A DNA stretch of 59,145 bases from Chloroflexota bacterium (GTDB lineage Bacteria > Chloroflexota > Limnocylindria > Limnocylindrales > CSP1-4), in contig PLMA01000056.1 of assembly GCA_003141455.1 (NCBI GenBank), positions 15,005 through 74,149 of the forward strand, given 5' to 3'. The position numbers and the translations under genes are program-made. The notes under the pieces were generated by a model. The model ran no database searches and was not told the DNA's origin. It saw nothing but the letters and a program-made list of their open reading frames with translations. Numbering within the stretch: the stretch's first letter is position 1; the number at the start of each line of letters is the position of its first letter. Shown piece by piece: positions 34,653 to 44,307 of this stretch.

Positions 34653-35617
34653 CGGGTTGTTTCCCTGAGTTCCCGATATGCGTACCGCAGGTACAGCAGA
34701 CCGAAGATGAGGACGATTACCAGCAAGATGTCGCCGGCAGCCGCCCCGAGACCGAAGTTGAAAGCGTTGGTGAAGGCGAGGCTGTACGCCCAAGTGTTGA
34801 GCGTCTGACTGGTGTCGGCCGGACCGCCTCGGGTAATCGACATGATCACGTCGAAGACCTTGAGCGTGTAAACGAGCCCCAGCAGCAGCACGACCGTGGA
34901 CACGGGACGCAGTAGCGGCCAGGTCATGTACCGGAACCGCTGCCAGGCGCTTGCCCCGTCGATGGAGGCTGCCTCATACAGGACCCGTGGGATCGCCTGC
35001 AACCCGCCGTAGAGAATGACCATGTTGAACGGGATGCCGATCCAGATGTTGGCGATCAGCACGGATATCAACGAGAGGTGCGGATCGGTGAGCCAGGAGA
35101 TCTGGCCCTGGTAGCCCAACGAATGGATGAAGAAGTTGACGACTCCATAGTCCTGGTCCAACAGGCGCACCCAGATGGCGCCCGAAACCAGCACCGGGGC
35201 GAGCCAGGGAACCAGGATGAGGGCGCGGAGGATGCTGTTGAGCGGGAACCTGTGCTGATAGAAGAGCGCGATCAACAGGCCCAGTGTGAACTGAAAGAAG
35301 AGCGAACCGATGGTGAACCAGACCGTGTTCATGACCGCTGGCCAGAATTCCGGGTGGTTCACCAGTCGGGTGAAGTTGTCCAGCCCGATGAAGGGGGCCT
35401 CGCCCGTGACGAACGTCTTGAGCGTGTACTTCTCCACGCTCATGATCACGTTGAAGACGATCGGGTAGAGGTAGAAGGCCAGCACGTAGATCAGCGCCGG
35501 CGCGAGGAACATCAGGGTGACGACGCGCTCGCGTCGCCAGTGTAGACGCCTTCTCCCCTTCAGAACGACGGGTGCGGGGGGGAGATCCCCCGCACCCGTC
35601 TCAACGACACGCGTCAT
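34649..35617 (-). CDS. Carbohydrate ABC transporter permease (MalF-like)
   Basis: This 322-residue permease has six helices and the EAA motif YEAASIDGASAWQRFRYM. A short Arg-rich N-terminus precedes the first helix (VVTLMFLAPALIYVLAFYLY). It forms a heterodimer with the MalG-like product of the next gene, to which it is coupled by a 4-base overlap. The binding-protein gene lies 22 bases upstream. It belongs to the CUT1 sugar importers; the sugar is suggested by the operon's GH31 and clan-A enzymes to be an oligosaccharide. Confidence 0.92.
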   Translation of the reverse strand: MTRVVETGAGDLPPAPVVLKGRRRLHWRRERVVTLMFLAPALIYVLAFYLYPIVFNVIMSVEKYTLKTFVTGEAPFIGLDNFTRLVNHPEFWPAVMNTVWFTIGSLFFQFTLGLLIALFYQHRFPLNSILRALILVPWLAPVLVSGAIWVRLLDQDYGVVNFFIHSLGYQGQISWLTDPHLSLISVLIANIWIGIPFNMVILYGGLQAIPRVLYEAASIDGASAWQRFRYMTWPLLRPVSTVVLLLGLVYTLKVFDVIMSITRGGPADTSQTLNTWAYSLAFTNAFNFGLGAAAGDILLVIVLIFGLLYLRYAYRELRETTR

Positions 35618-35639
35618 CGTCGCGTCGTCTCACTCACTC

Positions 35640-36944
35640 TCAGCTTCCGGCTAGCGCGGCGGCTGCCTGTTGCTGAGCTCCCGTCAAGGCATCCTGAGGC
35701 GACTTGGCTCCGCTCAGTGCTGCCTGAATTGCCGTCCACAGTGGCTGAGACACCTTGCTGTAGTTCGGTCCCAGGTTAGCGGGTGGGCCGGTCCGCGAAA
35801 GCTCGGCTGCGGCCGCATCGACGAAGGCCTTCATGTTCGGGTCGGCCGTGACGGCCTGCGCGGCGACGGACTGGCGGGACGGGATGTACGCCTGAAGCGT
35901 GGCCCATGCCGCCATTTCCTTGTCCGACAGCAGGCAGTTGACGACCTGGCCCGCAGCCGCGGAGGCTGCAGCATCGGAGTTGACCGGGATGGTCAGTACT
36001 TCGCCGCCCATCGGGCCAGGCGCGGCACCGCCGTCCGGCTTGGGGATCGGCACGATGCCGAAGTTGATCTTGGACTTCTCGAGGGCGCTCAGGTTCCAGA
36101 CACCGTTCTGCTGCATGGCGGCCTTGCCGGCCACGAACTGATCGTTGACGTCACCCTGCGTCCACTGGACCACGGACTTGGAGGCCGATCCGGACTTGAC
36201 CAGGTCGGTCCAGAACTGCAGCGCCTTGACGGCTTGGGCGGAATCGAGCTTGGAGAGGTCTCCGCCCGCGCCCCACAGCCAGGGCTCGAACTGCCAGCTA
36301 CCTTCCTCGGTCGCGGGGGCCGAGAAGGCCATGCCATAGACGCCACTCTTGGTCAGGGCTTTGGCGGCGGACGTGATCTCCGCCCAGGTCGTTGGCGGCT
36401 GCAGGCCGGCCGCGGTGAACATGTCCTTGTTGTAGAACAGGGCCATGCCGTTGATGCCAGGAGCGATGCCGTACACCTTGCTCTTGTAGGTGCCGGCTTG
36501 GACCAGGTTCGGATAGAGACCGGTGAGGTCGACGCCGAAGTCGGTCAGGGGCGCCAGGGCGCCGGTGTCGGCGATCTGCTGGAGATCGGGGTTGTCGATT
36601 CGCAGCACGTTGGGCAGCTGCTTTGACTGGGCGCCGAGCAGCACTTTGTTGATCAGCTCGTCGCGCGGAATTGCCTGTCGCTGGATCGTGATGCCGGTCG
36701 TGGCGGAGCACTCGTCGAGCACCTTCTGCCACTGGGTCTTCTGTGGATCGGCGCTCTGGTAGTCCCATTCGGTAATCGTCTTTGCGGCCGCTACCGACGC
36801 TACGGGCGTCGCCACGGGCGTCGCCGCTCCCGGCGTTGCCCCTGCCGGCGTCGGCTGCGCCGACGGCGTGGCGGTACTCCCACCGCAGGCGGCGACCAGC
36901 ACCGCCACGGCGCCGATCGATGCCATTCGCGTTCTGAACTGCAT
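35640..36944 (-). CDS. Sugar ABC transporter substrate-binding lipoprotein
   Basis: This 434-residue protein has a lipoprotein signal peptide ending LVAAC (Cys20), a Thr/Pro/Ala spacer, and a two-lobed binding fold of the CUT1 family. Motifs include GIAPGINGMALFYNKDMFTA, PTTWAEITSAAKAL and KAAMQQNGVWNLSAL. ATG 36944 has AGGAGG six bases upstream; the open frame continues to 37007 without support. It is the first gene of the five-gene operon and captures the oligosaccharide outside the cell. A LacI-type operator lies 136 bases upstream. Confidence 0.92.
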   Translation of the reverse strand: MQFRTRMASIGAVAVLVAACGGSTATPSAQPTPAGATPGAATPVATPVASVAAAKTITEWDYQSADPQKTQWQKVLDECSATTGITIQRQAIPRDELINKVLLGAQSKQLPNVLRIDNPDLQQIADTGALAPLTDFGVDLTGLYPNLVQAGTYKSKVYGIAPGINGMALFYNKDMFTAAGLQPPTTWAEITSAAKALTKSGVYGMAFSAPATEEGSWQFEPWLWGAGGDLSKLDSAQAVKALQFWTDLVKSGSASKSVVQWTQGDVNDQFVAGKAAMQQNGVWNLSALEKSKINFGIVPIPKPDGGAAPGPMGGEVLTIPVNSDAAASAAAGQVVNCLLSDKEMAAWATLQAYIPSRQSVAAQAVTADPNMKAFVDAAAAELSRTGPPANLGPNYSKVSQPLWTAIQAALSGAKSPQDALTGAQQQAAAALAGS

Positions 36945-37079
36945 GTCCTGCCTCCTGATGCAACCGTGGAGAACCCGACTGCCCAGACTCTCTGTGGCCG
37001 GTGACACCTCCTGGACCCCGTGTCTCCGCGTGGGCCGAAGTACGGCGGTAAGGCGAGCCGGCGACCAAAGCCGGCGCTA

Positions 37080-37093
37080 TCGAAACGTTTCGA
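37080..37093. promoter_or_regulatory. LacI-family operator
   Basis: TCGAAACGTTTCGA is a perfect 14-base palindrome with the central CG that LacI/PurR/CcpA-type regulators recognise. It lies in the gap between the sugar operon and the divergent lacI-type gene, so it probably controls the operon and perhaps the regulator itself. Confidence 0.8.
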
Positions 37094-37311
37094 CTGGAAC
37101 ACTAGCGACGTCGGAGACGGGTTGTCAAGGGGTCGCGTCGCGACCTCCTGAAACGGACCGGGCGGGTCCACGGCAATCGCGCGTGCCGATGCTGTGTTGA
37201 CTGCTACGATGGTCCCTCGGCCACACCAGCCGTTCTTCATCGCCGTTTCCACCCGCTTCGCGCTTCGGGTTCGAGCTGCTGAGGAGTTCGCTGAAGGAGG
37301 CTTCAGCCCAG

Positions 37312-38340
37312 ATGAGGCGGACGCGATCACTGACGATGGTTGACATCGCCAAGCACTCGGGCGTCGCTGTGAGCACCGTCTCGTACGCCCTTAGCGGCAA
37401 ACGACCCGTCTCGGCCGAGACGCGGGAGCGGATCCAGCAGGCGATGGAAGAGCTCGGCTTCCGGCCGCACGAGCCTGCCCGGGCCCTCAGGAGCCGCTTC
37501 TCGCGCGCCATCTCGTTGTTCTTCCCGACAGCCCGCGACGAGCTCCAGATCGAGAGCCATATCATCCTGTCTGGCGCACTCGAGGCGACGAGCGAGTTCG
37601 ACTATTCGCTGCTCGTCTCGACAGCGACGCACGACCCGAGCGGGATCGTCGCCACCCTCGAGACCGGGCGGGCCGACGGCGTGATCCTCATGGAGGTCCG
37701 CATGGCCGACGAGCGCGTCGACAAGCTGCGGGCCGACGGCCATCCGTTCAGCTTGATCGGGCGGTGTGAGGACAACGAAGGGATCAGCTACGTCGACTTC
37801 GACTTCGAGGACGCGGTCCGCACCGCAGTCCATCACCTATACGAGCTCGGGCACCGTCACGTGGTGCTCTTGAATCGCGCCCCGTCGATTGGCGGCGTCG
37901 ACTACGGCCCCACGGTCCGCTCTCAAGCGGCCTTCCAGAGCGCGCTCAAAGAGCTCTCTCTGGCGGGCGACCATCTGCTGTGCGGGACCTCGGGCGCGCA
38001 GTACATCGAGGTGCTGCGCTTCCTCGAACGCGCGCCAACGTGTACCGCAGCCGTGACGCTCTCAGTGACGTACGCGCCTTTGCTGGCGGCATTGCGCGAC
38101 CTTGGCCGCCGGGTACCCGAGGACTTCAGCGTGGTGGCGATCATTGCTTCCCAGATCGCCGACCTCGTGACGCCGCCCCTCACGACGATCGATATGCCGG
38201 CGTACGAGATGGGGCGCCTCGGCGCCGAGATCCTGATCCGCCGGCTCACGGACGACGAGCTCCCGCCGTCGCAGCTGCTCCTCCGCGGCCCTCTCCAGGT
38301 CCGATCCAGCCGGCCCCCGCCTCGGCGTTCCCGATCCTAG
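37312..38340 (+). CDS. LacI family transcriptional regulator
   Basis: This 342-residue regulator has the N-terminal LacI helix-turn-helix (TMVDIAKHSGVAVSTVSYAL) with the hinge-region lead GFRPHEPARALRS, then a periplasmic-binding-protein-like sensor domain (GRADGVILMEV, ALRDLGRRVPEDFSVVAI, TTIDMPAYEMG). It sits divergently from the sugar operon and the palindrome TCGAAACGTTTCGA lies 219 bases before its start. It most likely represses the operon until an inducing sugar binds. GGAGG lies 11 bases before ATG, slightly long. Confidence 0.92.
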   Translation: MRRTRSLTMVDIAKHSGVAVSTVSYALSGKRPVSAETRERIQQAMEELGFRPHEPARALRSRFSRAISLFFPTARDELQIESHIILSGALEATSEFDYSLLVSTATHDPSGIVATLETGRADGVILMEVRMADERVDKLRADGHPFSLIGRCEDNEGISYVDFDFEDAVRTAVHHLYELGHRHVVLLNRAPSIGGVDYGPTVRSQAAFQSALKELSLAGDHLLCGTSGAQYIEVLRFLERAPTCTAAVTLSVTYAPLLAALRDLGRRVPEDFSVVAIIASQIADLVTPPLTTIDMPAYEMGRLGAEILIRRLTDDELPPSQLLLRGPLQVRSSRPPPRRSRS

Positions 38341-38737
38341 GTTTCGGCGTCGTGCCTGGCGTCGGGCATTTCGAGACGTAGACGACCGTGGCCGCCAGAA
38401 GAGCCGCCAGAGCCAGGTTCACGACACGGAGGCAGCGTCTCCGAGCCGAGATCCCGCTCTGGGTCTGGGCGTCTAGGCTTCGTGGTCCACGCCGCGAGCC
38501 GCTCACCGACCGCCTTCGCGGATAGACGGGGCACCCGCTCAGTCCAGTGGCGGCGAGCTCAAGCGGCGCGTTCCGAGCCGCGGCACGCTCCGGGACTGAC
38601 CTGCCGAATCGGGGGGTGCCAACCACTCTTCAAGTAGACTCACGCAGCTTCGTCATCGGGTCGGGCGGGCTGCCCGGGTCGAGATCCCCAGGGCGGCTCG
38701 CCTGGGAGTGAAGAGCGACGTATCGGAGTAGGCGCAC
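38341..38737. other. Gap with no confident gene
   Basis: About 400 bases between the LacI gene and DUF3105. A reverse-strand frame includes a hydrophobic stretch (VVNLALAALLAATVVYVSK) but overlaps the lacI 3' end and has no ribosome binding site, so it is not called. Confidence 0.3.
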
Positions 38738-39379
38738 GTGGGCAAGAACGCCCGGAACAGTCGAAGGCTGAACGCGCGAGCGGAAGCGAGGCCGAGCCAA
38801 ACGACGGCGCACGATCGACGTTTCTGGCTGATCGTGGCCGGTCTGGCCACGCTCCTGTCCGTGGGAGTCGTAGCCGTGACCTTCGCCGTCGCGGGCTCTT
38901 TCGCGACCGCCGGCTCGGGCTCTCTACCGCCCGGCACCCAAACGTTCGCCGAACCCGACCATGCCCACGTGTCGGGAACCGTCACCTACGACCGGGTGCC
39001 GCCGGCCGGCGGCGCACACAACGCGACCCCTCTGAACTGCGGCGTCTATACGCAACCGGTGCCGAATGAGAACGCGGTCCATTCGCTCGAGCACGGGGCA
39101 GTGTGGATCACCTATCTGCCCACCCTCACGCCCGACCAGGTTGGCCTCCTTCAGAAGCTGGTCACGTCAAGCTACGTGGGGGCCGAGCGGTACGTGATCC
39201 TGAGCCCCTTTGTCGGCCTGCCCTCGCCGATCGTCGCGAGTGCGTGGGGCGTTCAACTCGGCGTCGACCAGGCTTCGGACGCGCGGCTGTCCGACTTCAT
39301 CCACCAATTCGCCGGAAGCGGGCAGGGCGGCGAGGCGGGCGGTCCCTGCACCGGTGGCGTGGGCAACCCCATCGAGTGA
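38738..39379 (+). CDS. DUF3105 family membrane-anchored protein
   Basis: This 213-residue protein has a basic N-terminus (about 27 residues), one membrane helix (FWLIVAGLATLLSVGVVAV) and an outer domain with the DUF3105 signature: HVSGTVTYDRVPPAGGAHN, LNCGVYTQPVP and AVHSLEHGAVWITYLP. The His and Cys residues of the signature suggest metal or redox binding, but function is unknown. The start is GTG 38738. It is common in Chloroflexota and Actinomycetota. Confidence 0.85.
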   Translation: MGKNARNSRRLNARAEARPSQTTAHDRRFWLIVAGLATLLSVGVVAVTFAVAGSFATAGSGSLPPGTQTFAEPDHAHVSGTVTYDRVPPAGGAHNATPLNCGVYTQPVPNENAVHSLEHGAVWITYLPTLTPDQVGLLQKLVTSSYVGAERYVILSPFVGLPSPIVASAWGVQLGVDQASDARLSDFIHQFAGSGQGGEAGGPCTGGVGNPIE

Positions 39380-39472
39380 CGGTCGGCGGGTCCACCGGCC
39401 ACCCATGCCCGCACCAGGAAGGCCCCAAGAACGTCGCTCTGATCATCCGCGGCTCAGTGCCGCCGGAAACGC

Positions 39473-39520
39473 GCGAGAGGATTCGGACGTGGATCCGGAC
39501 TCACCTCGCGGATCGACCTC
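39473..39520 (-). repeat. Possible degenerate tRNA-3'-end-like repeat, copy H
   Basis: The reverse strand reads CGTCCGAATCCTCTCGCGCG, sharing CGAATCCTCTCGC with copy A. It lacks the CCCCGACCA end. If real, it is the only reverse-strand copy and the only one outside the first 16.2 kb. Confidence 0.25.
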
Positions 39521-39647
39521 GCCACCAGGCGAGCCGGGCCTATCAAACACGTAGCGTCCGACCACACTATCCAGGGCCGTAGCTCCGTCACCCCAGCCGG
39601 AGTTCTGACGGCCAGCCGTGCCACCGACTTCGATAGTGAGGGACCCA

Positions 39648-41237
39648 ATGCTGACGGGCGGCTCCCCGGCTCTCCCGCGCCCGCTCTTTCCGAGCCGACT
39701 CGGCCGGAACACGCGCCTCCGGTGGACGCACAGGCTCCGGGCGGCTGTGGTGGTGGCATTCGCCCTGGCGTGGTTCGTGGTTCCAACCGTCACGCGCCCC
39801 GTAGTCGCGGCCGCAGATCCGGTCGTCGCTGCCGCCGGCGACATAGCCTGCGACCCGGCGGACGCGCACTTCAACAACGGCCTGGGCACGGGGAACGGCG
39901 TCACCGACGTCTGCCGGCAGGGCGCCGTCTCCAACCTGCTGGTCGGCGGCGGCTACAGAGCCGTCCTCTCGCTGGGTGACAACCAGTACTACTGCGGCAG
40001 TCTGGCGGCATTTCAGGCCGCTTACGACCCGAGCTGGGGACGGGTGAAGTCGATCACCCACCCGGTCGTGGGCAACCACGAGTATCTGACCGATCCCGGC
40101 ACCGGCAATGCGACCGGCTGCGATGCGACGAACCTCAACGCCGCGGGTTACTTCGGATATTTCGGCTCAGCGGCTGGAACGCCGGGCCACGGCTACTACA
40201 GCTATGACGTCGGCGCCTGGCATCTGATCGCACTCAACTCCAACTGCACGGATGCCGGTGGTTGCATCCCCGCCTCCCCGCAGGGCACATGGCTGGCGGC
40301 CGACCTGGCTGCGCATCAGAACCAGTGCATCCTGGCCTACTGGCATATCCCGCTCTTCAGCTCCGGCGGGCGGGCCGCGCCGAACACCTACTGGCTCTGG
40401 AAGCAGCTCTATGCCGCTCACGCCGACGTGGTCCTAGACGGCCACGACCACATCTACGAGCGGTTCGCGGCGCAGACTCCGGATGGAGTGGCCGACCCGG
40501 TCAACGGTATAACCCAGATCACCGTTGGCACCGGCGGCGCGAACCACACCGCGATCGCCTTGCTGGCCGCCAACAGCGTCGTCGCCGACACGACCTCGTT
40601 CGGGATCCTGAGGATGACGCTCCATCGGGCCAGCATCGACTGGCAATTCCTGCCGGTGGACGGCTCGTTCACCGACAGCGGTTCGGCAGGCTGCCACAAC
40701 GTCGCCCCGACGCCCACGCCGACCCCCACCCCGACGCCCACGCCGACCCCCACCCCGACGCCGACCCCAACGCCAACGCCAACGCCAACGCCAACGCCGA
40801 CGCCCAGGCCGACGCCCACGCCCAGGCCGACGCCCACGCCGACGCCGACCAAGGCGTCCGGTGCCACGTTCGTGGCCTTGACTCCGGCCCGCCTCCTCGA
40901 CACTCGCAACGGGACGGGGCTCGGGGGTGTCTTTGGCGCCCACGCGGCCCGGACGTTCCAGGTGACCGGCCGGGGCGGAGTGGCGCCGAACGCCACGGGG
41001 ATTACCGGCAACCTGACCGTGACCGGACAGACCAGCGGCGGCTATCTCTACGCCGGCCCGGTCGCCACTGACAACCCGACGAGCTCGACGCTCAACTTCC
41101 CGGTCGGTGACGACCGAGCCAACGCGCTCACCCTGGCTCTCGGCGCCGGAGGCACCCTATCGGTCACCTACGTCGGCTCGGCTGCAGGGTCGAGCGCCCA
41201 GGTGATCTTCGATGTGACCGGCTACTTCACCCCGTAG
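39648..41237 (+). CDS. Secreted metallophosphatase with surface-repeat C-terminus
   Basis: This 529-residue protein has a signal-anchor segment ([17 protein letters not shown]) and a calcineurin-like phosphoesterase domain (about 50-330) with [27 protein letters not shown] and GHDHIYERF, all metal-binding blocks of the family. A Thr-Pro linker of about 47 residues follows, then one LDTR..GYF module ([43 protein letters not shown]). The same module is repeated in the array at 53-59 kb. ATG 39648 has GAGG six bases upstream; GTG 39618 is less likely. It probably releases phosphate from organic phosphates at the cell surface; exact substrate unknown. Confidence 0.85.
   Translation: MLTGGSPALPRPLFPSRLGRNTRLRWTHRLRAAVVVAFALAWFVVPTVTRPVVAAADPVVAAAGDIACDPADAHFNNGLGTGNGVTDVCRQGAVSNLLVGGGYRAVLSLGDNQYYCGSLAAFQAAYDPSWGRVKSITHPVVGNHEYLTDPGTGNATGCDATNLNAAGYFGYFGSAAGTPGHGYYSYDVGAWHLIALNSNCTDAGGCIPASPQGTWLAADLAAHQNQCILAYWHIPLFSSGGRAAPNTYWLWKQLYAAHADVVLDGHDHIYERFAAQTPDGVADPVNGITQITVGTGGANHTAIALLAANSVVADTTSFGILRMTLHRASIDWQFLPVDGSFTDSGSAGCHNVAPTPTPTPTPTPTPTPTPTPTPTPTPTPTPTPTPRPTPTPRPTPTPTPTKASGATFVALTPARLLDTRNGTGLGGVFGAHAARTFQVTGRGGVAPNATGITGNLTVTGQTSGGYLYAGPVATDNPTSSTLNFPVGDDRANALTLALGAGGTLSVTYVGSAAGSSAQVIFDVTGYFTP
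40709..40850 (+). repeat. Low-complexity Thr-Pro linker repeat
   Basis: Imperfect tandem repeats of about 6 to 12 bases built from ACGCC, ACCCC and CCAGG units encode a run of alternating Thr and Pro (with a few Arg) between the phosphatase and surface-module domains. It is prone to length change by slippage in units of six. Confidence 0.8.
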
Positions 41238-41516
41238 CCCAACGTACTCGGCGGATCTCCGACGGATCTCCATAGGGTTCGGCCAATCCGCGCCCGGACG
41301 AGAGTACGTGGCTAGGAGCTCGGCGGCGAGATATCCGATCCGTCATGTCGTCTCGACCGTATAACCAGTAGGCGCCGGGGTAGGCCATTTCGCGCGACCA
41401 GGCGGCCAAGAACGGGTTCGTGGGTTGATTCCAGTTGCAGTGGCGGGAACCGTAACCATTGGAGCCGCGTCATCGCAGCGAGAGCACTCTCACGTAACGC
41501 TGCAGAGGTGGGGAAG

Positions 41517-42827
41517 ATGAGCGGAGCGACCAACCCGTCCGGCCATTCGCGCGCCGTGCCACGACGTCTCTGGACCATCGCGACCGCGGTTCTGGTCGGC
41601 GTCGTGGTCTCTGGATGTGCCGGCCAGGCCGCGGCTGGGGCGGAAGCCACGTCGCAGGCGACGCGCGCCGCGGGCTCGCCCAATGATGCCATGCAGGCCG
41701 CGGCGGCCATAGACGCCTTCGGGTTCGACTTCTACAAGAGCGGCCTCACGTCGAGTGGCAACGATGTCTTCTCGCCGGCCAGCATCGTGCTGGCTCTCTC
41801 GATGGCGCAGGTCGGAGCCCGAGGCGAGACGGCCTCGCAGATGGACGCCGTCCTTCACTCAGCCCTCGGTGTGGGCGGCGGCAACGGAATCAACTCGCTG
41901 AGTCAGGCGCTGGCGCGGCTCTCAGGCACATTCAAAGGCCCGGCTGGAACGGAGCATCAGCAGACCCTTCGCATCGCCAACGCCCCCTTCTCCCAGCGAG
42001 GCCTGCAGCTGGAGGGGCCCTTTCTGGACACGCTCGCGTCGAGGTACGGGGCCGGCCTGCGACTCGTCGACTTTCAGAGCGATCCTGACGGCGCCCGCCG
42101 CCTGATCAACAGCTGGGTCAGCGACAAGACCGAGCAGCGGATCCCTGAGCTGCTCCAGAAGCTCGATTCTTCAACGCGACTCGTCCTGGTGAACGCCATA
42201 TACCTCAAGGCCCCATGGCTGGAACCGTTCGCCGCCAGCGGCACGAAGACGGCACCGTTCACCCGGCCAGACGGCTCGCAAGTGGGCGTCTCAACCATGA
42301 GTCTCGCCCTGTCCGAGGGGCGCTATGCCTCGGGCTCGGGCTGGCAGGCCGTCGAGCTTCCGTACCTCATCGGCCCGTTGGCCATGACCATCGTGGTCCC
42401 CGATGATCTGGCCGCCTTCGAACACGGCCTCGACGCGGCGCGCTTCGCCCAGATAACGACAGGCCTCCAGGCCGCCGAGGTGGATCTGACGCTGCCCCGC
42501 TTCAAAGTCGAGACGAAATCCGACCTCTCCTTCGCGCTGGCGGGGATGGGTATGCCCCTGGCGTTCGACCCGAGCCGGGCCGACTTCTCGGGGATCACGA
42601 CGCAGGAGCAGCTGTACATCAAGAGGGTCGTCCATCAAGCGAACATCGCCGTCGACGAGAAGGGAACGGAAGCGACCGCGGCGACGGCGGTGGTCATGGC
42701 GGTAGCGACTCCCGCGCCGAGACAGCCGGTGACGCTGCACGTCGATCGGCCCTTCCTTTTCGCCGTACGGGACACAGAGACCGGCGCGATCCTTTTCCTC
42801 GGCCGGGTGGTCGATCCCTCCGTATAG
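41517..42827 (+). CDS. Lipoprotein serpin (serine protease inhibitor)
   Basis: This 436-residue protein has a lipoprotein signal ending VVSGC (Cys34) and a full serpin fold, with NDVFSPASIVLALSMAQVGA, LVLVNAIYLKAPW, FKVETKSDL and the C-terminal DRPFLFAVRDTETGAILFLGR. The reactive-loop hinge DEKGTEATAATA matches inhibitory serpins. Counting from P17 (Glu of DEKGTEA) places Ala-Thr at P1-P1', suggesting elastase- or subtilisin-like targets. It would sit outside the membrane and trap proteases, perhaps from predators or competitors. ATG 41517 is preferred over GTG 41508 because AGAGGTG lies six bases before it. Confidence 0.9.
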   Translation: MSGATNPSGHSRAVPRRLWTIATAVLVGVVVSGCAGQAAAGAEATSQATRAAGSPNDAMQAAAAIDAFGFDFYKSGLTSSGNDVFSPASIVLALSMAQVGARGETASQMDAVLHSALGVGGGNGINSLSQALARLSGTFKGPAGTEHQQTLRIANAPFSQRGLQLEGPFLDTLASRYGAGLRLVDFQSDPDGARRLINSWVSDKTEQRIPELLQKLDSSTRLVLVNAIYLKAPWLEPFAASGTKTAPFTRPDGSQVGVSTMSLALSEGRYASGSGWQAVELPYLIGPLAMTIVVPDDLAAFEHGLDAARFAQITTGLQAAEVDLTLPRFKVETKSDLSFALAGMGMPLAFDPSRADFSGITTQEQLYIKRVVHQANIAVDEKGTEATAATAVVMAVATPAPRQPVTLHVDRPFLFAVRDTETGAILFLGRVVDPSV

Positions 42828-42868
42828 GGAACCCGCTTTTCGGACGGGGGCTCGCCGGGCCTGAAGAG

Positions 42869-43783
42869 TCAGACCCTGGGCGCCGGCTGCTCCCCGCGGA
42901 AGACGGCGGCGTGGCGCCGGGCGAACTCGTCGAAGGAAGTCGGCCGGCGGCCGAAGACGGTCTCGACCGTCGGGTAGACCGTCGCCTCCTTGCCCTTGCG
43001 GCGCTCCGCGAAGAGCTCCGCGAGCCCTTCGACCAGGTACGGCGGCGCGCCCGCGGCGAGCCGGGCCGACATGAAGTCCTCGGGGCTCACGTCGACGTAG
43101 CGGATCGGGAGTCCGGTCGCGGCGGCGATCTTGGCCGCCACTTCGGCCATGTTCAGAGCCTCCGCGCCGGTGATCGGGTAGATCCGTCCTTCATGCCCGG
43201 AGCACGTCGGCACGTCGGCTGCGACATCGGCGATATCGCCGATGTCGATCGAGGCGATGCGAGCGTCGGCCATCGGCAGGAAGAGCGCGCCCGACTTCAG
43301 GATCGAAGGTACCTGGCGGAAATAGGAGTGCATGAACTCGCCGGCGCGGATATGCGTGTACGAGATGCCCGACCGCTCGAGATATTGCTCGATCTCGCCG
43401 TGCATCCGCGCAAATCTGAAGGGCGAGTCCAGCTCGGGGATGATCCCGGACAGCTTGACGACGTGGCCCACCCCAGCCGCCGCGGCCGCGTCGATGAAGG
43501 CGCACTGGACGTCGCGCATGGCCGCGTCCGAGGACGAGATCAACATCGCCCGGTCCACACCGCGCAGGGCCGCGGTCAGGGTATCGGGCCGAGCCATGTC
43601 GCCCTCGGCGATCTCGACATTCGGGAGCCGCGACAACTCGGCCGCCTTCGCCGAGTTTGCGGTCCCGGCATTGCGGACCAAAGCCCTCACCCGGACGCCT
43701 CGCGCGGAGAGCCGGCGCACCACCTCGCCGCCGGTCAGGCCGGTTGCGCCGGTCACGAAGATCAGCGGCCGTTCTGTTCCCAA
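42869..43783 (-). CDS. NmrA-like NAD(P)-binding protein
   Basis: This 304-residue short-chain-dehydrogenase relative has FVTGATGLTGGEVVRRL as the Rossmann turn and the NmrA-like NVEIAEGDMARPDTL and YTHIRAGEFMHSYF segments. The Tyr-xxx-Lys catalytic pair is not in the usual place, as in NmrA/quinone reductase (QOR2-like) members that bind NAD(P) and may reduce quinones or sense redox state. Its start lies three bases after the stop of the deazaflavin-type gene, so the two are co-transcribed. Confidence 0.85.
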   Translation of the reverse strand: MGTERPLIFVTGATGLTGGEVVRRLSARGVRVRALVRNAGTANSAKAAELSRLPNVEIAEGDMARPDTLTAALRGVDRAMLISSSDAAMRDVQCAFIDAAAAAGVGHVVKLSGIIPELDSPFRFARMHGEIEQYLERSGISYTHIRAGEFMHSYFRQVPSILKSGALFLPMADARIASIDIGDIADVAADVPTCSGHEGRIYPITGAEALNMAEVAAKIAAATGLPIRYVDVSPEDFMSARLAAGAPPYLVEGLAELFAERRKGKEATVYPTVETVFGRRPTSFDEFARRHAAVFRGEQPAPRV

Positions 43784-43786
43784 GTG

Positions 43787-44224
43787 CTATTCCATGGGCT
43801 CGAGCACGAACACCGGGATCTGGCGGTCGGTCTTCTTCTGGTAGTTCGCGTAATCGGGCCAGGCTTCGACCGCCCGCTCCCACCAGAGGGCCTTCTCGTC
43901 GCCGGCAACCTCGCGGGCCAGGTAGTCGCGCTTGGTCGCGCCGTCCTGCAGCTCGACGTGCGGGTTCTTCTCGAGGTTGTAGTACCAGACCGGATGCTTC
44001 GGGGCGCCGCCCATCGACGCGACCACCGCGTACAGGCCCTCATGTTCGACGCGCATCAGGGCGGTCTTGCGGAGCTTGCCCGTCTTCGCCCCGACGGAGG
44101 TCAGCACGATCACCGGCCGGCCGCGGAGGTCGCCGGCTTTCTCGCCGTTGGTCACCTCGTAGAGCTCGGCCTGCTGGCGGGCCCAGGTGGATGTACCGGG
44201 TTCGTACTCTCCGCTGAGTGGCAT
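43787..44224 (-). CDS. Deazaflavin (F420)-dependent nitroreductase family protein
   Basis: This 145-residue protein matches the Ddn/FDOR-A family: [54 protein letters not shown] and [16 protein letters not shown]. Such proteins bind coenzyme F420 and reduce quinones, enones or nitro groups, which implies the organism makes F420. ATG 44224 gives a normal family length; the frame continues upstream to 44284. It is followed directly by the NmrA-like gene (three-base gap), an association of two redox proteins. Confidence 0.88.
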   Translation of the reverse strand: MPLSGEYEPGTSTWARQQAELYEVTNGEKAGDLRGRPVIVLTSVGAKTGKLRKTALMRVEHEGLYAVVASMGGAPKHPVWYYNLEKNPHVELQDGATKRDYLAREVAGDEKALWWERAVEAWPDYANYQKKTDRQIPVFVLEPME

Positions 44225-44307
44225 GCCCCTATTCTCTCGCTTATCGGCCAACAGGCTCCGAGTCTCGTCTTGCCCCCGCTGCAATCACTGCCGGAACGCC
44301 CGAGCGA

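Noticed and set aside
38246-38626. A reverse-strand membrane protein with VVNLALAALLAATVVYVSK
   Set aside because: It overlaps the lacI 3' end, lacks a ribosome binding site and has no family resemblance.
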